DNA of 64,000 nucleotides from Thamnaconus septentrionalis (GCA_009823395.1 CM020501.1:21753861-21817860); one strand, 5' to 3'. Numbered from the stretch's first letter, positions 1 to 15,429 are shown. Program-made: numbers and translations. Notes: generated by a model from the letters alone, not told the origin.

Positions 1-2
1 CG

Positions 3-29
3 ACACACACACACACACACACACACACA
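3..29. repeat. (CA)n microsatellite at window edge
   Basis: Uninterrupted CA dinucleotide run. It continues to the left edge, so its full length is unknown. Confidence 0.95.
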
Positions 30-703
30 GAGGTCGGCGAGGAGGGTTTTTGTATATTGTTTTATTCCAGCCCTGGAAGCTCACTGCGAGCTTTTTCTGA
101 GCACCAGGGGCTTTTCTTCAGGCTCCATTGCTGCTAAACGTGTTGTTGTGGTTGTTGTTGTTGCTCCTGGTGAGACCAACAGGTGCTCCTGGGAATGAGT
201 CAGTTAGTTCTCCCCTGACGACAACGTTCCTCTTTTTCTCTTCCCGCGGAATCTTAGTCAAATAAATGACCAGCTCGGTCACCTTCGGTCTTTATTAGCC
301 AATGTCGCAATTCCACTATGATGTTTGAGAATTTGTCTGTTTTCTCTCATACGTTTAACATTGTTTGCTAAATGTAGCTTGGCAAAAAAAATGTTGTGCC
401 TTAATCTGAATAAGTCACATTATTCCATCAGAACTTTTTCATTCATGGCATAAAACATTTTTTTTATTTTGCAAAATTATCAACCAATGTATTGTTTGGC
501 AGAAAACGGAAACTGCTTTTTAGTTGAATCAGTACTTTTACCAGAGTATTTTTTATTTATTTATTTATTTATTTTTTACTCAGGTGCCTATACTTTTGCT
601 TAATTACAGAATGTGAATACGTTTGCCACCTTTGCTCATTCAACCTTTCCACTGTGTTGTGTTGTCATTGTTGCTGAGGAAACTCCCTCTCTCCCTCCGA
701 CAG
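30..703 (+). other. nup133 intron, AT-rich, no recognised exon
   Basis: The first nup133 exon in the window starts at 704 and needs one base from an upstream exon, so this stretch is read as the end of intron 1. It is AT-rich, with an ATTT run near 555-575. I saw no open stretch matching the Nup133 N-terminus, so exon 1 and the promoter are inferred to lie left of the window. Confidence 0.6.
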
Positions 704-3700
704 GTCCACACCCAGCAGGGCCCAGAGCCACGCAGCCGCAGAATCCATCAACTATGACGTGCAAACCTTCGGCTCCTCGCTGCCGGTCAAGGTGATGGAG
801 GCGCTGACAATGGCCGAGGGTACTGAGGATATTCTCTCTCTTGCTCATGTCTGACCGGTGTGATAGATCCGGCTCACCGAGCTCGTGCGTGTCTTTGCTT
901 CCTCCTCCAGCCGACGACCAGATCTCGGTGAAGGTGAACGAGAGCGGCTGGGCCTGGATGGTGTGTGGAGAGCGACTCATCATCTGGAAGATCTGCCAGA
1001 CGGCCGTGGCCAAGGTACGGGTCACCTCGGGGAGCTGGAGCTGAACGAGAGCCGTCGTCGTCCACAGATGAATCAGAATGACTCTTTTTCGCCCGCTCCT
1101 TACAGCTCTCGGTGTGCAAGGAGCTGCAGCTTCCTGACCGCGAGTGCAAGTACACGGCCGACCTCGTGGTCGTGTCGTCGTCGGCGGGGCCTTTGGAGAT
1201 GGTGAGCGTCCAGGCCATCTCCGTGCTGGCCGTGTCTGATGAGGGACTGGCCCGCCTGTGGCCCAGTCTGGCCCAGGAGGGCAACTACACCGACACGGAA
1301 GTGGACCTCGGACATCTCTGCAACTTTGTTGTCGCTGTCCAGGTCTGTCATGAAGATTTAATTTTGCCCTTGCTTGGTTGTCACAAGGCCCTTTTTCTCA
1401 TTTTCAGAACATTTTTTCTTGCCTTTGCTGAAACAAATTTGCTCCTCTGATCTTTCTGTTCCGCTTCTCGTCTCCTTCTCTTCCCGTCCACTGTCAGGGC
1501 GGAAGCTTCATCATATCCTCGGTGAACAACCGACTGTTGAGGGCGAGCGCCGACTCCTCTGGGAAGCTGCAGTATCGAGCCGTGATGCACGGCCAGGGGA
1601 TGCTCTCCGGAATCGGACGCCGTGTCTCCAGCCTGTTTGGCATGCTCTCAGCACCGGCCAACGACACAGTGAGTTGGGGGTGGCTGGACTTCCTTCAAAA
1701 AATACTGAAATAAACCATGTTCGCTGTCGCAGATTCATTTGGAATGAAGGACAAATGAAATTTGGATTTTCTCCACCGCCGCTGCAGCTCCACAGTGTGC
1801 TGTGGGCGGCCGAAGCCTGCAGCCTGTACACGCTGACCAGCTCCAGTCTCAGCAAGTGGAGGGTGAACGACGACGGCGAGCAGCAGGTCCTCAGCTGGGA
1901 CGTCCAGCGAGCGCTGAGCGAGAGCATCGCCGACGCCATCTGGGTGAGCGCCAGGACACTCGGTCGGTCTGTAACGCAGGTGTATGTGTTGGTGCTCAGA
2001 ATGTTTCCCCAACACTGTCTGTCGTCCACCAGGGGTCAGAGAGCAGCTACGAGGAGATGAAGGAGGGCGTGAACGTGGCATACCTGGACATGAAGCTCAG
2101 CCAGTAAGTCTGTTCCTGTTGTCTGCTGTTGAATCCCGGCCCCGAGGATCCACTATGTATCTTTGAAAAATCTTTTTTCTGGGGATTTTCTGTCTTGTAT
2201 AAGGCTGCGTTCAGACTGCAGGCGAATCTGATTCAAATCAGATTCCTTCTCTAATCTGATTTTTAAGGCTGACTGTCCACACTTTTTTTAGCAAGTGTTC
2301 AAATGGAATGGCGCACTCTGGTCTGGCGCATTGGGTCTTGCGTTGCGTAGAGTGACGTCATGGACAGTCAAAACCAAACTGGAGCTGTTCAGACTGAGAC
2401 CCATCTGTCCAAATGTGATTTGAAACTACCTCCCGAAGGTGGTTTCAATCCGTCTTGCAAAAATCGGATTTCATGTGACTTGTGACTGTTCAGACTACTA
2501 AAGGGCCATCCAGGTTCAGTTTGGATGGTTGAAAAATTGGATTTTGGCTGGCAGTCTGAACGAGGCCTAAATGGTTTAGAAAGATTAAAAGTCTATGACC
2601 TAAAATTCTAAGATAGAAAGAATTATTATGAACTGTGTTACAGGTCAAAGGTCATCCTGTCAGCCGTTTTACAGCTGTTTTTTACTCTTATACTGCCATC
2701 TATGGGGAAAAATGCTTTATGGGCCGCATTGGATTTTGGGCTGCAGTACCTTGATTGGCCACTGGATAAAAAAAATTGACAGTCAATTTCTTATAATACA
2801 TCCATTGATTCTGTGAATTTTTTTGTTCACGTCTGTCTGTCTGTCTGTCTCCGCCCCTGGTTTCCCTTCAGAGCCGGCCTGGTGGTCCTGGCTGCAGCCT
2901 GGCACCCGGCAGACACCCCCTGCCTGGCCTACTTCTGCCTGGTCACCCTGCAGGACGGCGGCGCTGCCGTCTCGGACCAGTTCACCGTGGAGGTCACCAA
3001 GTACAATCCTCCCTTCCAGGTCAGTCGTCATCATCGACCCGGCCAGGTGTTGGCTCCGCCTCCTTAAGATCACCGTCCCATTAAAAAAACAAAACAAAAA
3101 AAAACACAGTCCAACCCCAAATGGTCCAGTGGTTCGTAGCGTAGCATCCTGTCTTCAACTGGTCCTGCTGTGTCCGCAGAGCGAGGAGGCCCTGCAGGCC
3201 ACCCGGCTGGTGCTGCCCCCCTCCCCCGGCTCCTCCGCCTTCCTCTACAATGACGAGCTGGTGTTCGCCTGCTCCACGGGGACCGGCCGGGCCACACTTC
3301 CTGAGGAGAAGATCAGTTTCAACTCGCCAGGTGAGAAACTTCTGTCACTCCGTCCAGAAAGCCAGTTTTACAGAGAGTCAACCGCAAGAAAAAATCTGCC
3401 TCGCCGTCTCTGACGCGATGTTCCCTGTGCAGGTGACGGCGTCCGTGGCGGCGGCTGCTGCGCCAACCTGCCCGTCTTCTTCTCCCTGAACAGCGGCCTG
3501 GTGGCGGTGGTGGCCCGCGAGAGCGCCTCCATCCTGCCGGAGACCATGGAGGACTCGCTGTGCTCCTCGCTGGCCGCAGCTCCGGAGGTACGGCTGTCAT
3601 CACCACTGCCTTGCCGGGACTCCAGCGGATGAACTCCAACTCAAAGTCTATTTCTGGTCTTGTCAAAGGTTTCCATGGAGACTCCGACCAGAGCCGAACC

Positions 3701-5847
3701 CGTTGCTCAGGAAGACAAAACCAAACTCCTGAAAGCTGCTTTCCTGCAGTTCTGCCGGTACGTCTGTAGACTAGTGATGTGCATATCCATATCGCTAACT
3801 GGAGTAAAATTTATATCCATTTAATATTAAATATCGATTATCATATCGAATTTGAAAAGTACTTTATCCCCATCACTACCATAGACCTGTCGGATAAAAA
3901 AGGGGCTTCTGTCAAAGTTCTGTTGATGGTGCCTGAAGGATGATTCCTGTGTAAATGAACATTTTCAGTCTGGATTAACACAACTCTCACACTGTTCTCA
4001 ACCTAAAGGTGCAAAAATTGGTCAGCTCCAATAGCATCAATTTCGCTTCTGACACTGAACTCTTGATGGTCGTTTAAATTTTTATTTTTGAAACGACGGC
4101 TTTATTCCCAACTCTGGTTCTGCGTGGTCAGTTCCTCTGATTGGTGTCGTTCTGAGCTGCTTGCATCTGTGTCCTCGGCTCAGGAACGACCTGGTGGGAG
4201 CTCAGACTGTCACCGACAAGCTGTTCCCCGCCGACAGTGAGGAGGCCGCCGAGCTGGATGCCGTGGTCACCCGGATCGACCTGGACCTGGTGGATGACTA
4301 TCCGGCCTCGGACCCCCGCTGGGCCGAGTCGGTGCCAGATGGTGAGTGGGGGACAGGGGGCACCTTTGCTTTTTCCCACAACACCTGCACTCACTGTGGG
4401 ATGCCTTTAACTCTGTCTTTCTCTGCAGAGAGCGCCGGGTTTCCTCTGACCTCCCTGATCATCCTGCACCAGCTGGAGGACAAGATGAAGGCCCACGGCT
4501 GCTTCATGGACTTCCTGCTGCAGGTACACACACACACATAGCATGGGATTAAATCAAAAAAATTATCTATCAACTATCAGCTGGAAATTCATCATGGACT
4601 TTCAAATTTTGATTTTAGTTTGAATCACTTTGAGAACCGATTTACCCGTACGTACATACAAACATAATGCTTATCAGAATAACGTGAAGTAAAATATTTG
4701 TTCAGATTCCTATCGCTAATTGTCCACAAGCTGGTGCTATTTGATCAGAACTCAAGTCTTTGCCCTCACACGTGCCAGTTTTGGGAATAAATATTAAATA
4801 AATGGATAAAACCTGCAATTATTTTAGAGATTTAATCTTACTTATCAAAAATGAAATTGTTTGATTATGCACTTTTTTGACACCAATTCTTTCATTTTTT
4901 TCCTCCAAAAGTTTGTCAGCCAATTATTTTGTCTGCATAACTGCCGTCTCTGATAGTTCCGAGACTTTGTTTGTGAGAGTGGACGTGTCCTATAAGGGGC
5001 CGTGTATCATTTTCTGCAACCGTCCGCCTCTGTTTCCCCTCCCGCCCACCAGGTGGGTCTGCTGGACCGACTGGGCCAGGTGCCGGTGCGCTCGACCCAC
5101 ATGGCCACCCGCCTGCTGCTGTGCGAGCACGCCGAGAAGCTGCAGGCGGCCATGGTGCTGAAGAACCACCACAGCAAGCACCCCGAGCTGATCAACGGGG
5201 CCATTGGCGCCGCGCTGCACAAGACTGGCACCGCCGTGCCGGCCAGCCTCACGGCCGCCGACGTCTTCTTCAGGGAGGTGGGTGTCTGGCTGCGGCGACG
5301 GGCCGGTCATACGGGTCGGAGCCTGTTTTTAAAGTTTCCTCCTTGCCCTCGCCAGGTGTCCCAGATCTCCTCGGTGTTTGAGTGCCTGCTGGAGGAGGAG
5401 GAGCGCAGCCTGAAGGAGAACCCGGTGGACTCTGTGCAGTGGGCCGAGGTGGTTCTCAACGTCAACAGCGTCATCAAGGTACGACCGGGCTGGAGGAAGC
5501 TGGAGGAAGGTGGAGTCGTCGTCTCCCGGTTTCCGCCACGGTCATGGAAAACCTGGAAAAGTTGTGAAATTTTGTCAAATCACAGATGAAATTCAACAGC
5601 GCCTCTCAGAAACTAGCAGAATTAGTTAGAACTGGTCCAGCTCTCCAGCTCTATGAACCTCCTTTTATATTAAACTGAATACCAACACAAATACTGTCAG
5701 TATTTAGTTGTAGAGTAGTAGAGTTTTTTTAAGCAATTCTCAGGGTTGGCAGGTTCATATGTCATTTTAAGTATGAAAATTCTGTATTTCTAGGTTGCAG
5801 TGAGGTCATGGATATATTTTGAAATTTTGTCAGTGAAAGTGACTGTC

Positions 5848-5923
<76 letters not shown>

Positions 5924-8801
5924 TTGTGCAGGACGTTCTGCAGGCTGCCGGTCAGTACAGAGAGACCAAGGCCTCCATGTATCGGGCCGCTGAGAACATG
6001 GCTGCAGAACCCGAGTACATCCCGTGGACAGGTGTCGTCTCACATACGTCATTTTGTTGCAAAGGGGTGAGAATGATGAGCAACTGAGTGGTTCTGACTC
6101 TGCTGCTCCTCCTCTTCCTCGTCGTCCTCCTCACCTGCAGCCTCGGGGGGCGTCGGCGGCGTCCGCACCGTCATCTCCCGGCAGCACGACATCATCCTGC
6201 ACTCGGTGTACCCGCACGCTGACTCGGAGCTGCGCGGCGCCCTGTGCGAGCAGCTGGTGGCGCTGCTGGACATCTACCTGGGCGGCTACGTGGCCCAGCT
6301 GAGCTCGCTGCAGCCCAGGAGCCAGCAGGATCGCTACGACAGCCTGGAGATGGAGTACAGCCAGCGGCGCTCGGAGCTGCTTGCCCCGCTGCGTGAGTCC
6401 GACTCCGCCCACTCAGCCGCTGTCATCGGAGTGTTTGACTGTTTATTTGTTGTATTGGCCTTAAAAAAAATAAAAAAACAAGACGATAAACTTAAGAAAC
6501 TTATAAACTTCTTACTACTCCTAGTAATTTAGATATTATTATTATTATTATTATTATTAATAATAATAATAATAATAATTTTATAGGAATTCATTATTTT
6601 TTTTAATTTAAAAAAATGAATTTCTGTAAAAATGAATCTAAATTTACATAATGCATCAGTAATTTACCAAGTGGTCTGTAGCCACATCTTAATGACCAAA
6701 TATTTACAATTTCAAGGAATATTAACATTGTTATAGACATGATTATACAATTTTTTTAAGAATTTCTAGGGGAAAACTATTGATTAATTCATAAAATGAT
6801 ACAGAAAATACTGTATTTGAAATGTGAATCATGTGCAGTTCAGCATTTCACTGGGGCCTGACTTCACTCGATGCTATAAGAAGTGAAATCCATTTAAAAA
6901 GCATTTAAAAAGCATCATGAGAGCAAGTTGTGATAATAATAATAATACATTTTATTTGTAGAACGCTTTTCAAGAAACTATAAAACAGCCAAATGCAGAT
7001 GTGCTGGTGTTCAGTCACATTATTATATTTTCAGCTTGACTGAACACCGGCTGAATGTTTCCCACGGCCACCCTCAGCGGCGCTTCTAACTGCTCTCCTG
7101 TTGTTGCAGTGGAGCTGGGTCAGTACCAGTGGGTGGCGGCGTTGGCTGAGAAGTACTGCGACTTTGACATCCTGGTGCAGATGTGCGAGCAGACGGACAA
7201 CCAGAGCCGCCTGCAGCACTACATGGCCAAGTTCGCCGATCAGGTGCAGACAGGAAGCTGTGGCGCTGCTGGGCAGCATTTCAAATTGAAAAAAAAAAAA
7301 AAATAGCCTGCTTAAAATCTGCTGCCGCCGCCTCGGTGTCACTTCCTTCTTTCAGAACTTTGCTGACTTCCTGTTCCGCTGGTACATGGAGAAAGGGAAG
7401 AGGGGGAAGCTGCTGTCCCAGCCAGCCGCTCAGCACCAGCAGCTGGCCAGCTTCCTGCAGTCCCACCAGCACCTCAGCTGGCTGCACCACGTGCACGTGC
7501 ACGACTACCGCAGCGTACGACAGGCACACACACACACACACACACACACACTCTCAAACTCACATTTTCTAACATGGTGAACCTTTAATTTGTTACTTTG
7601 TTCTCCATCAAATTCATTCTCAGGACTCTGACTTTCTTCTTCTGCTTTTGTCTTTTCTTTTTTCTTTTCTTGCGCAGGCTCACAAGACGCTGTACAACCA
7701 GGCCAACGCGGAGACGCGCTACTTTGTGAAGAAGAAGACGCTGCTGGCGCTCAGCAAGCTGGCGCTACTGGCGTCCGACCTGCCAGAGGAGCAGATTAGC
7801 AAGCATGTGGACGGTGAGGTCCTGCTGTTCTGGTGACCTCAGGGACTTTCCCAGGAATTTTTCCATTTTATTATTTTTAAAATATATATATATATATATA
7901 TATATTCCTGTCCAATCAGATGTGGTGGAGCAGGAGCGCTTCCTGCTGCACCAGGAGACGCTGCCTCGGCAGCTGCTGGAGGAGAAGCTGGAGAACCCCG
8001 ACACCATGCCTCTGCTCAACGCCCACAGCCTCATACAGGTGAGAGGCCTCCGACCAATCGGGACCTCAGACTAGTCGGGGCCTCCGACCAATCGGGGCCT
8101 TTGGGTCTCTTGGGATTGCCGCTGATTTTGTCTGTCTGTCCGCCTCTCTGCAGCTGTACATCTGCGACGACAACCGACGGGCCAACGAGTACGACTTCAA
8201 AAAGGCCCTGGACCTGCTGGAGTACATCGAGGAGGTGACTTCCTGTCGCAGCGCCGCTTCCGCCTCATCTTCAGCTTCAGCTTCAGATTCAATGATGCCT
8301 GACCGGGTTCTTTGTTTGTTTGTGTTGCAGGAAGATGCCGTGGACGTCGAGGCCTTGAAGTGCGAGATCTTTGCCAAAGTGCTGAGAAGAGACGAGTAAG
8401 ATCCTCCTCTAGTTTGGTCAAGTTCAGTCAAATCTGCCAGCTCCTGGTTTCAACTTGTCATCTGTCTGTCGGCCAGCTGGTCCTCGGCGGACGGCAGCGA
8501 CGACCCCCTGGAGGCCGCCAAAGACAGTATCTTAGTCAAGATCCTCCTCAAACTTATCCAGGAAGGTGAGAGCCGGTTGACCAGCGGTAGCAGCGTCTCA
8601 TAATATTTCAGCAGCGACTTCTCCTTCACCTCGGCCTGCGTTCTCCCCCCTCCATGCCTTTCAGGAGTGTCTCTACAAACCTACCTGCCGGACGTCAAGG
8701 AGCTGCTGGATCTGGACGAGCTGAGCACTCTGAGGTCAAAGCCCTACTTCGAGTTTGTCCTCCGAGCCAATTATGAACATTACGTGGAGGTCCAGATGTG
8801 A
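704..8801 (+). CDS. nup133: Nucleoporin Nup133, 5' partial, 24 exons
   Basis: Structural scaffold of the nuclear pore Y-complex (Nup107-160), also at kinetochores. Exons seen: 704-819, 911-1014, 1106-1342, 1498-1668, 1788-1943, 2033-2103, 2872-3019, 3180-3330, 3433-3587, 3669-3757, 4184-4341, 4429-4523, 5053-5277, 5356-5478, 5932-6031, 6141-6392, 7110-7243, 7356-7514, 7678-7813, 7920-8038, 8154-8234, 8331-8395, 8477-8565, 8665-8801 (TGA). All borders are GT-AG and phases agree, giving 1089 residues after one partial codon; human Nup133 is about 1156, so roughly 65 N-terminal residues lie upstream. The N-terminal half is the beta-propeller (begins near [20 protein letters not shown]) and the rest the alpha-helical stack (for example [13 protein letters not shown] at the end). 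Exon 1498-1668 encodes [18 protein letters not shown], matching the ALPS curvature-sensing helix known in human Nup133. No frame damage seen. Identity is secure. Confidence 0.97.
2203..2567. mobile_element. Harbinger-type MITE in nup133 intron
   Basis: A 365-bp element in the intron between exons 2033-2103 and 2872-3019. The ends are inverted: GGCTGCGTTCAGACTGC at the left and the reverse complement of GCAGTCTGAACGAGGCC at the right. TAA flanks both sides (2200-2202, 2568-2570). A 3-bp TWA target duplication is the PIF/Harbinger signature. No coding capacity, so it is non-autonomous. The superfamily is inferred from the duplication and end sequence only. Confidence 0.75.
5849..5922. repeat. 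(TG)n microsatellite
   Basis: About 37 TG units just upstream of the acceptor of exon 5932-6031 of nup133, in the polypyrimidine-tract position. Length changes here could affect splicing of that exon (inference). Confidence 0.95.
6534..6579. repeat. (ATT)n/(AAT)n palindrome
   Basis: An ATT run passes directly into an AAT run, so the tract is self-complementary and can form a hairpin or cruciform. It lies in the AT-rich 717-bp intron before exon 7110-7243 of nup133. Nothing else was recognised in that intron. Confidence 0.85.
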
Positions 8802-8892
8802 CGAGCCATTCAAATAGGGCCTGCTGCACCTCTCCCTCCTCCCGCCTCCCTCTCTCTCTGTTAGATGTGTAAGAATTTCAGCTCTTTTTCTA

Positions 8893-8898
8893 AATAAA
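8893..8898 (+). terminator. nup133 polyadenylation signal
   Basis: AATAAA 92 bases after the stop codon, followed by a T/TG-rich stretch. This gives a very short 3' UTR of about 110 bases. Confidence 0.85.
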
Positions 8899-8924
8899 CG
8901 TGTTTCCTTTTTTCTGTACAACTG

Positions 8925-10874
8925 AGACCTGCTTCACTTTTTTGACCGACCTCTGAGATCTTTCCGGCAAACTTGTTCTCATTTAATGAGGAAGTGTCGT
9001 CCTCTTGAGGTCAAAGTGATTGGAGCAGGACTCCAGCAGGTAGAACCGACAGTGTGTTGCCAGACCTGGTTTAAACCCCCCCTCCTCCCCAACATTAGTC
9101 AGGACCTCCTCCTGTTGAATGAGTCGGTGCAGATGTTGGTTTTAAATAAATCCCGACCCACTCGGTGAGCTGAGCGCCTCCGCGGTGGCAGGGATTCTCT
9201 GGGAAGATCCGCTTTCACAGCATCGCATTGACATTCAAGCCACCTAGAAATAGAGAAAGTAGGTTAGACTGAGGACATCCGGTTTCAGGTCTAGTCCACT
9301 CCTACCTGAGAATTTCTGGAAAAACTTTGTTTTGTTTCTTTAATCCACACAAACTAATTTAAAGGTTAATTTTAAGTTAAGTTTTAAGGGTTTTTCTTCT
9401 TCTTTTTTTTTTTAGAAACTAATACACTTATCCAAGTTTTTCTCTGTCCAGTCTATACATTCTGACTTTTTTTTTTTGCCTTCTTTTAGCAAAAAAATAC
9501 AAACACTTTAAGACTCAAGCAGCCTGGAGAAATACTTCTGTCTGTTGCTGTTATGACTTCCATGTTGACCCTCGGTGGAATCCCATCAAACTTTAGAACA
9601 ATTATGTGGAATTTGAAAATGTCACCTGCGATTCAGACTGAAGCTCTCTGAGATGAATGCATTCAGATGTTCCTAGGAATGCCGTTGTGTCTGCCTGCCT
9701 CACTCACTCACTCACTCACTCACTCACCACTCAGGCTGTGTTTGCCAGTGGGCGTTCCAGCTGCATCGTGTTCTCCCCTTTTGGACACGGTGGCCGTTAG
9801 CCTCCTGCCACAGTTTTCTGCTCACCTCCCATTTCAGGCTGGGCTGCCGTGCAGACGGGTTGCAGACTGGCCGCTACAGGTCCCGACACCTCCAAGCTGC
9901 TCAGCCGACAGTTGGATAAACACAGACGGCTCTGTTGTTCCGGCGCTGTCTGCAGCTGTCTGCCGGCCTGCAGCTCCTGACTTCTTTTAGAAACAGAGAA
10001 TGAATGTTGGATCAGCTGCTGTGTGCAGACAGTTGTTGGTATCCCCCACCCACCCCTCCCCACCGACCTCCACAAATCCAGGATTGACTGAAAAAGAAGA
10101 AAAAAAGTATAAAGACTCACAACATCTTCTTTGTCTGTTCACTCTTTCAATGACCCACATGCTGGGGACACTCGAGATTTCAAACCTGTCGGCAGAGCTG
10201 CACAATCCATGTCCATAGTATAATAGATTCTACTACATCACTCAAAATTGACCTCTGTATATAACACCATCAAATACAATGGAGATTCTCTTTTTCTAAC
10301 CATTCTTGAGTTTCACCAATGGAAATAATTCAGACAACCACAAGATAGTATATTTTTGCTTAAGTACTCAAACATGAAAAAACAGGTTGCAATGTCATAC
10401 ACATGCACAGCAGACAGCAGACCGAACACTGTTAGTTTGTTTTGTTTTACCCACTGTGACCACATTCATGTCAATTTTACATACATGCAAAGTTCACTTA
10501 CACACTACTGGAATTTAGCTGGCATACTTGCTAAAAGCTAACGTGTCAGGGAGACTACAGTGAATATTCCGACTGAAAACCCGGTTACGTCACTGTATTG
10601 AAGCAAATTTGACGGTAAAGCCTTGAGGATACTAGACACTGGGATGACATCACGTCAACACTACACGTAAACCCAATTTTTTTACTTTTTTCTTATTTTT
10701 GTATTGTCACTGACTGGATTCACGACAGCTAGCGGTGGGTTCCTATTAGATTGACATTGGTCGTGTATAAGTTTCCCTCTGCGAAACAGCAGAAATGACA
10801 CTCGAGTTAAGTATATGACCAGAACCTCCGCTAACTTTTAGCAGTGAGTGGTGAGCGGACTTTTAAAATTGTTT

Positions 10875-10910
<36 letters not shown>

Positions 10911-11060
10911 TTTTTACTCATTAATCGACAGATAAACCTCGAAAGTCAGTGAAACTTGTGAATGGCAGCGGTGTCTCCAGTAGCTGCTAGTAGTTGTGGT
11001 GACGGTCGCCGCCGTCCCGCTCCATACACGGGCTCGTGCGTCCCGCCGCGAGCCTGGCGC
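8925..11060. other. Intergenic region nup133-acta1
   Basis: No open frame resembling a protein I recognise on either strand. It holds an (ACTC)n run at about 9703-9727 and an (ATTT)n run at about 10873-10911. The distal part may carry muscle enhancers of acta1, but nothing specific could be shown. Confidence 0.6.
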
Positions 11061-11071
11061 GGGCTTCCTCT

Positions 11072-11081
11072 CCATATTTGG
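11072..11081 (+). promoter_or_regulatory. Distal CArG box (SRF site) of acta1
   Basis: CCATATTTGG is a perfect CC(A/T)6GG serum response element, about 230 bp upstream of the TATA box. Paired CArG boxes bound by SRF are established for vertebrate sarcomeric actin promoters. Confidence 0.88.
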
Positions 11082-11169
11082 CCCCCGGCGGACGCGCGAG
11101 TCGAGCCCCCCAGCCGAGTGTGTGTGTGCACGCGCGCGCGTGTGTGTGGCGGGACGCCCTCTCGCGCGA

Positions 11170-11179
11170 CCAAATATGG
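11170..11179 (+). promoter_or_regulatory. Proximal CArG box (SRF site) of acta1
   Basis: CCAAATATGG, a second perfect CArG box, 130 bp upstream of the TATA box. A CATTCC element at 11217-11222 fits the MCAT/TEAD consensus (weaker evidence). The 31-bp stretch 11118-11148 between the two CArG boxes is a perfect alternating purine-pyrimidine tract. Confidence 0.88.
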
Positions 11180-11308
11180 CCGCGGGGGCCGCTGGGATTC
11201 CTGCGGAATCGTCCGACATTCCGAGCGGCTGCCTGCCTGACGAGGAAGCAGGGGGGAGGAGGTGACGGCGGCCGTCCGGCGGCTGCTGGGGAGCGGGGGA
11301 GAAGAGGG

Positions 11309-11316
11309 TATATAAG
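11309..11316 (+). promoter_or_regulatory. acta1 TATA box
   Basis: TATATAAG in a GC-rich context, which places transcription start near 11340. Non-coding exon 1 then runs to the donor at 11400/11401 (CAG|GTAGGC), the usual sarcomeric actin arrangement with the ATG in exon 2. Confidence 0.9.
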
Positions 11317-12380
11317 AGGAGGCCGGTGGCCGGACACCTTCACCAGCAGGAGCCAGCAGCGGCCACAGGAGCCTCACCGACAGCCGGAGACAAGCAGCAG
11401 GTAGGCGACCCGGTGGAGAGGCGTATGGCCGGGAGGGGGCGCTCTTAAGCAGCTCAGGCTGGTTTGTTGGCAGCGAGCATTTTGATTAAGCTTTTGTTTT
11501 GATAGTCGATTTGGAAACATCCCGTTTGAGATAGCATATTAGAAAAAAAGAAAAAGAAAAAAAAAGTACGAATACATTTGTATGATAATATGACGATGAT
11601 CATTGTTGGAACTTATTTCTCTAAGGAAAGAGAACAATCTATTGTGTTATATTTTCCAATTTATCACTCACAGAAACAGACTAGCATTCCTATTAACTTT
11701 TTATTTACCAAAAATTTTAGTATATGTAAAGTGAATGTAGCAGGGAAAAAGGGGGGGATATTCTAAGAAAAGTAGCTATAGGATGAATTACCCAAATATG
11801 AACTTTACTAAGTAAAAATTACTATTTACTAATACTAAGCAAAAATTGGATATTAACAATTACAATTTAATACTAAGCTGCTTTATAAATGCGTTATGCT
11901 TTATTAAGATACAGTCGCATATAAAGGTACTTTGTTTTAACTGAATGAAGTGAATAATCCTTTAAAACCAAAATCCATCTAGTAAACACACAGATAAAAG
12001 TCCTACTACTAAAATGCACTCTGGGTTATCAAGTATGATTTATTAGCCATCCCGTTTGTTATGTAAACTGCCCTCTCGTTGTGTCTTGATGTTAAACATG
12101 AGACTCTGCTGGCTGAGAGAGGCCCTTTAAAGAAGAGTTACAGCTGACATCATGTCTAATGTGACCGTTGACACAGAACAGGGCTGCCTTATAAAGAAGA
12201 GACACAAAACAGACAAGTCCAACTGTCAAATTCTGAAATTGTTCTCTAAAGACAGAACATCAACGCTCGCCCCTGAGCCGGAGAGGCAAACAGTTATGTT
12301 TGGTCTTAGTTTTAGAGGTTGGAGAAGGAAAGCGATGGTTTGAAAGTCAGACATCTGTTGTTTTTTGAGAGTTCAGTTAA

Positions 12381-14496
<2,116 letters not shown>

Positions 14497-14741
14497 ACGC
14501 CAAACAGTCAAGCAGTCAAATCCTCCGATCAGCCTGGAGCTCCATCCTGTGTGTGGCATCCAACTTGTACATATTATTTATTCCCTGTTATGTATGTGAG
14601 GTTTTAAGTGTGAATGATGTCCTGGCGTGTATTGGAAAAGCAAAACCAAATGCTATATGGCTTTCGAGGTGCGACACACTTCAACTCGGACCAACTGAGA
14701 TCTAGGATAAACAAACAAACAAAACAAAAACTGATGCAACA

Positions 14742-14747
14742 AATAAA
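14742..14747 (+). terminator. acta1 polyadenylation signal
   Basis: AATAAA 246 bases after the actin stop codon, followed by a T-rich stretch. Confidence 0.85.
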
Positions 14748-14769
14748 GTCATTTTATTTTCATGTATGA

Positions 14770-15425
14770 CTTCTGTGTGTGATTTCTAAATCTGATTACC
14801 TGATTCACCTGGAAAAAGGTGGAGAAACAACACTTATACTTTTTATATCTTATCTTCAAACTGATCCTTTAACCGCTCAGCTAGTCACGTTGTTTACACA
14901 GTTTGTAAAATCAGCATCAAACAATCATAATAACTATTTGTTTTTCTTTATTCTAATTCTCAAAAAGAAAACAGGGCAGGTAATATAGACAGTTCTACTG
15001 AGAGGAGTGACAGTCGCCCTCTGTCGGTCAGACCCCTCTGCCCTCAGCAGGTTGTTTCCTCACCTGTTGTCCTTACTAAACAGATGGAGCGCGCACGCGC
15101 AGACTGCGTCTTGGCTATAAATCATTTCTCATTACTCCGCTCTATCGGAGCTGATCAATAAAGCTAGAGAATTATTGACCGGAAGTCTACTTTTTTTTGT
15201 TACTGTTTGAATAGATTTTCACTTTACTACAAAAAATCTTTTTGGCTGAGAAACAATGTTTCAATAAACCTACATTTTTAAACAATGCTAATTGTTTAAA
15301 AACAATTATGTGCCCCCCCCCCTCCCCCCGCAAATATTCACTATGTAAAGCCCATCGTGAAGTTTTATGTAAAGTTGTCATACTGTAGTATGTAGTGAGA
15401 CAGGCGCTCTCCGTTTTACTTTGAA
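14770..15425. other. Intergenic region acta1-ccsap
   Basis: No coding sequence seen. It has a C-run near 15314-15330 and a CGCGCACGCGC motif near 15091, which resembles an NRF-1 half-site and may belong to the ccsap promoter. No TATA box is evident. Confidence 0.5.
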
Positions 15426-15429
15426 GCGA

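Noticed and set aside
10914..11404. Several overlapping frames of 90-143 residues in the acta1 promoter
   Set aside because: A CpG-rich promoter stretch with few stops; the TATA and CArG elements explain it better than a protein.
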